From the NCBI GenBank assembly GCA_021768985.1, contig JAETTR010000055.1, positions 1 through 7,141 of the forward strand: a DNA stretch of 7,141 nucleotides, read 5' to 3'. Source of the DNA: Bacillota bacterium (lineage in GTDB: Bacteria > Bacillota > Clostridia > Christensenellales > Borkfalkiaceae). Both the position numbers and the translations under genes were made by a program. The notes under the pieces are model-generated. The model was not told where the DNA came from. It ran no database searches and saw only the letters and a list, made by a program, of their open reading frames with translations. Each line of letters begins with the position of its first letter. Positions within the stretch are counted from its first letter, which is position 1. Of the stretch, positions 6,599-7,141 are shown piece after piece.

Positions 6599-7141
6599 AA
6601 TAAACGATTCTCCCCGAATACTTTCGAAAAACTGAATTCCGCGCGCATTCCGTCCAATTTACCCGCTTCGAAATAACTGTAAACGCCGTCCGTTCCCACG
6701 ATCAGATGATCGTAAATACGGATATTGTGCAAGGAACAAATCATGCAGATTTTGCTCGTAAACAGATCGTCCGCCCGCGACGGCGCGCTCCCCTTGTTCG
6801 GATGATTGTGCGCAACGACGATGCCGTGCGCCTTACTGCGCACGATCCACTCGCAAATCTCTTCGGGCGTGACCCGTACCGAATCGTCGCGCAGCGAAGT
6901 GAACCGCTTGCTCATCATGATCCGTTCCTTTTCGTTCAATGCGAAAATCGCGATCGTTTCGAAGGAGTCCGCCGCAAACTTTTCACGCAGATAGCTTGTA
7001 AATCCCGCCCGCGTAAAGCTCTTGGGAAAATCGTTGTTCGCATCGTCCACGCGGTCGAACAGCAACCCCAGCGCGCGCAGGTAGGACGCGGACTCGGGTC
7101 CGATCCCTTTTACGAGACAAAGCTGATCGACGGGCGCGTGC
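6595..7141 (-). CDS. radC: RadC-family JAB/MPN domain protein, 5' end missing
   Basis: The reading frame is open to the window edge, so the start lies outside; about 181 C-terminal residues are visible of the usual ~220-230. At the visible N-terminus a helix-hairpin-helix is seen (LVKGIGPESASYLRALG, around 7116-7066). The JAB/MPN metalloprotease-like domain follows, with a complete JAMM metal motif VAHNHPNKGSAPSRADD (H-x-H-x7-S-x2-D) near 6815-6765 and the family ending DHLIVGTDGVYSYFEAGKL. RadC was named for a repair phenotype that was later reassigned; its true role is unsettled. The usual SGTL stretch before the JAMM Glu region is replaced by FTSL, so this is a divergent member. Its stop overlaps the GTG start of the histidine kinase by 4 bases. 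A TTG at 7065 is not the real start, since conserved sequence continues upstream of it. Confidence 0.9.
   Translation of the reverse strand, partial: HAPVDQLCLVKGIGPESASYLRALGLLFDRVDDANNDFPKSFTRAGFTSYLREKFAADSFETIAIFALNEKERIMMSKRFTSLRDDSVRVTPEEICEWIVRSKAHGIVVAHNHPNKGSAPSRADDLFTSKICMICSLHNIRIYDHLIVGTDGVYSYFEAGKLDGMRAEFSFSKVFGENRLL
6610..6615 (-). promoter_or_regulatory. Ribosome binding site for the GTG-started histidine kinase
   Basis: GGGGAG on the minus strand lies inside the end of radC, 11 bases before the GTG at 6598. The spacing is longer than ideal and the start is not ATG, so initiation probably depends on ribosomes terminating at the overlapping radC stop. This supports the GTG start but suggests low kinase output. 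Confidence 0.55.

Noticed and set aside
6595..7065. A complete 156-residue JAB protein starting at TTG 7065.
   Set aside because: The frame is open upstream to the window edge and encodes a helix-hairpin-helix typical of RadC, so the real start lies outside.

Overview
All six gene junctions in this window lie on the minus strand, so genes are read from high coordinates to low. In transcription order they are: a RadC-family JAB/MPN protein (5' end outside the window), a membrane histidine kinase, its NarL/LuxR-type response regulator, a LemA-family protein, a DUF2207 membrane protein with a glycine-rich tail, glycerol kinase (glpK), and a DUF368/PopT-type polyprenyl-phosphate transporter (3' end outside the window). 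No RNA gene, mobile element, CRISPR array or attachment site was seen. Coding density is very high; the longest non-coding gap is 95 bases.

The sequence suggests a Gram-positive-type bacterium, probably an uncultured Clostridia/Bacillota lineage of moderately high G+C. This is inferred from strong AGGAG/GGAGG ribosome sites, a perfect TTGACA-N17-TATAAT promoter, a DesK/LiaS-style two-component pair, and the LemA plus DUF2207 pairing. The lineage assignment is an inference and only moderately secure.

Layout: (1) 7141-4680 is a tightly coupled block, radC > histidine kinase > response regulator. Both internal junctions are 4-base start/stop overlaps (GTGA, then ATGA). (2) 4679-4585 is the only real intergenic region. 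It carries a consensus promoter in front of lemA and no convincing terminator for the upstream block. (3) 4584-1 is lemA > DUF2207 > glpK > popT, with gaps of 15, 13 and 40 bases. The glpK ribosome site overlaps the stop codon of the DUF2207 gene, so this looks like one operon.

Taken together, the window reads as an envelope-related locus. A membrane-input two-component system lies beside two membrane proteins of poorly known function, an enzyme making glycerol-3-phosphate (the phospholipid and teichoic-acid precursor), and a recycler of the undecaprenyl-phosphate carrier. Whether the regulator controls the lemA operon is not shown by the sequence. The individual gene families are known; the combination and the coupling are what may be new.
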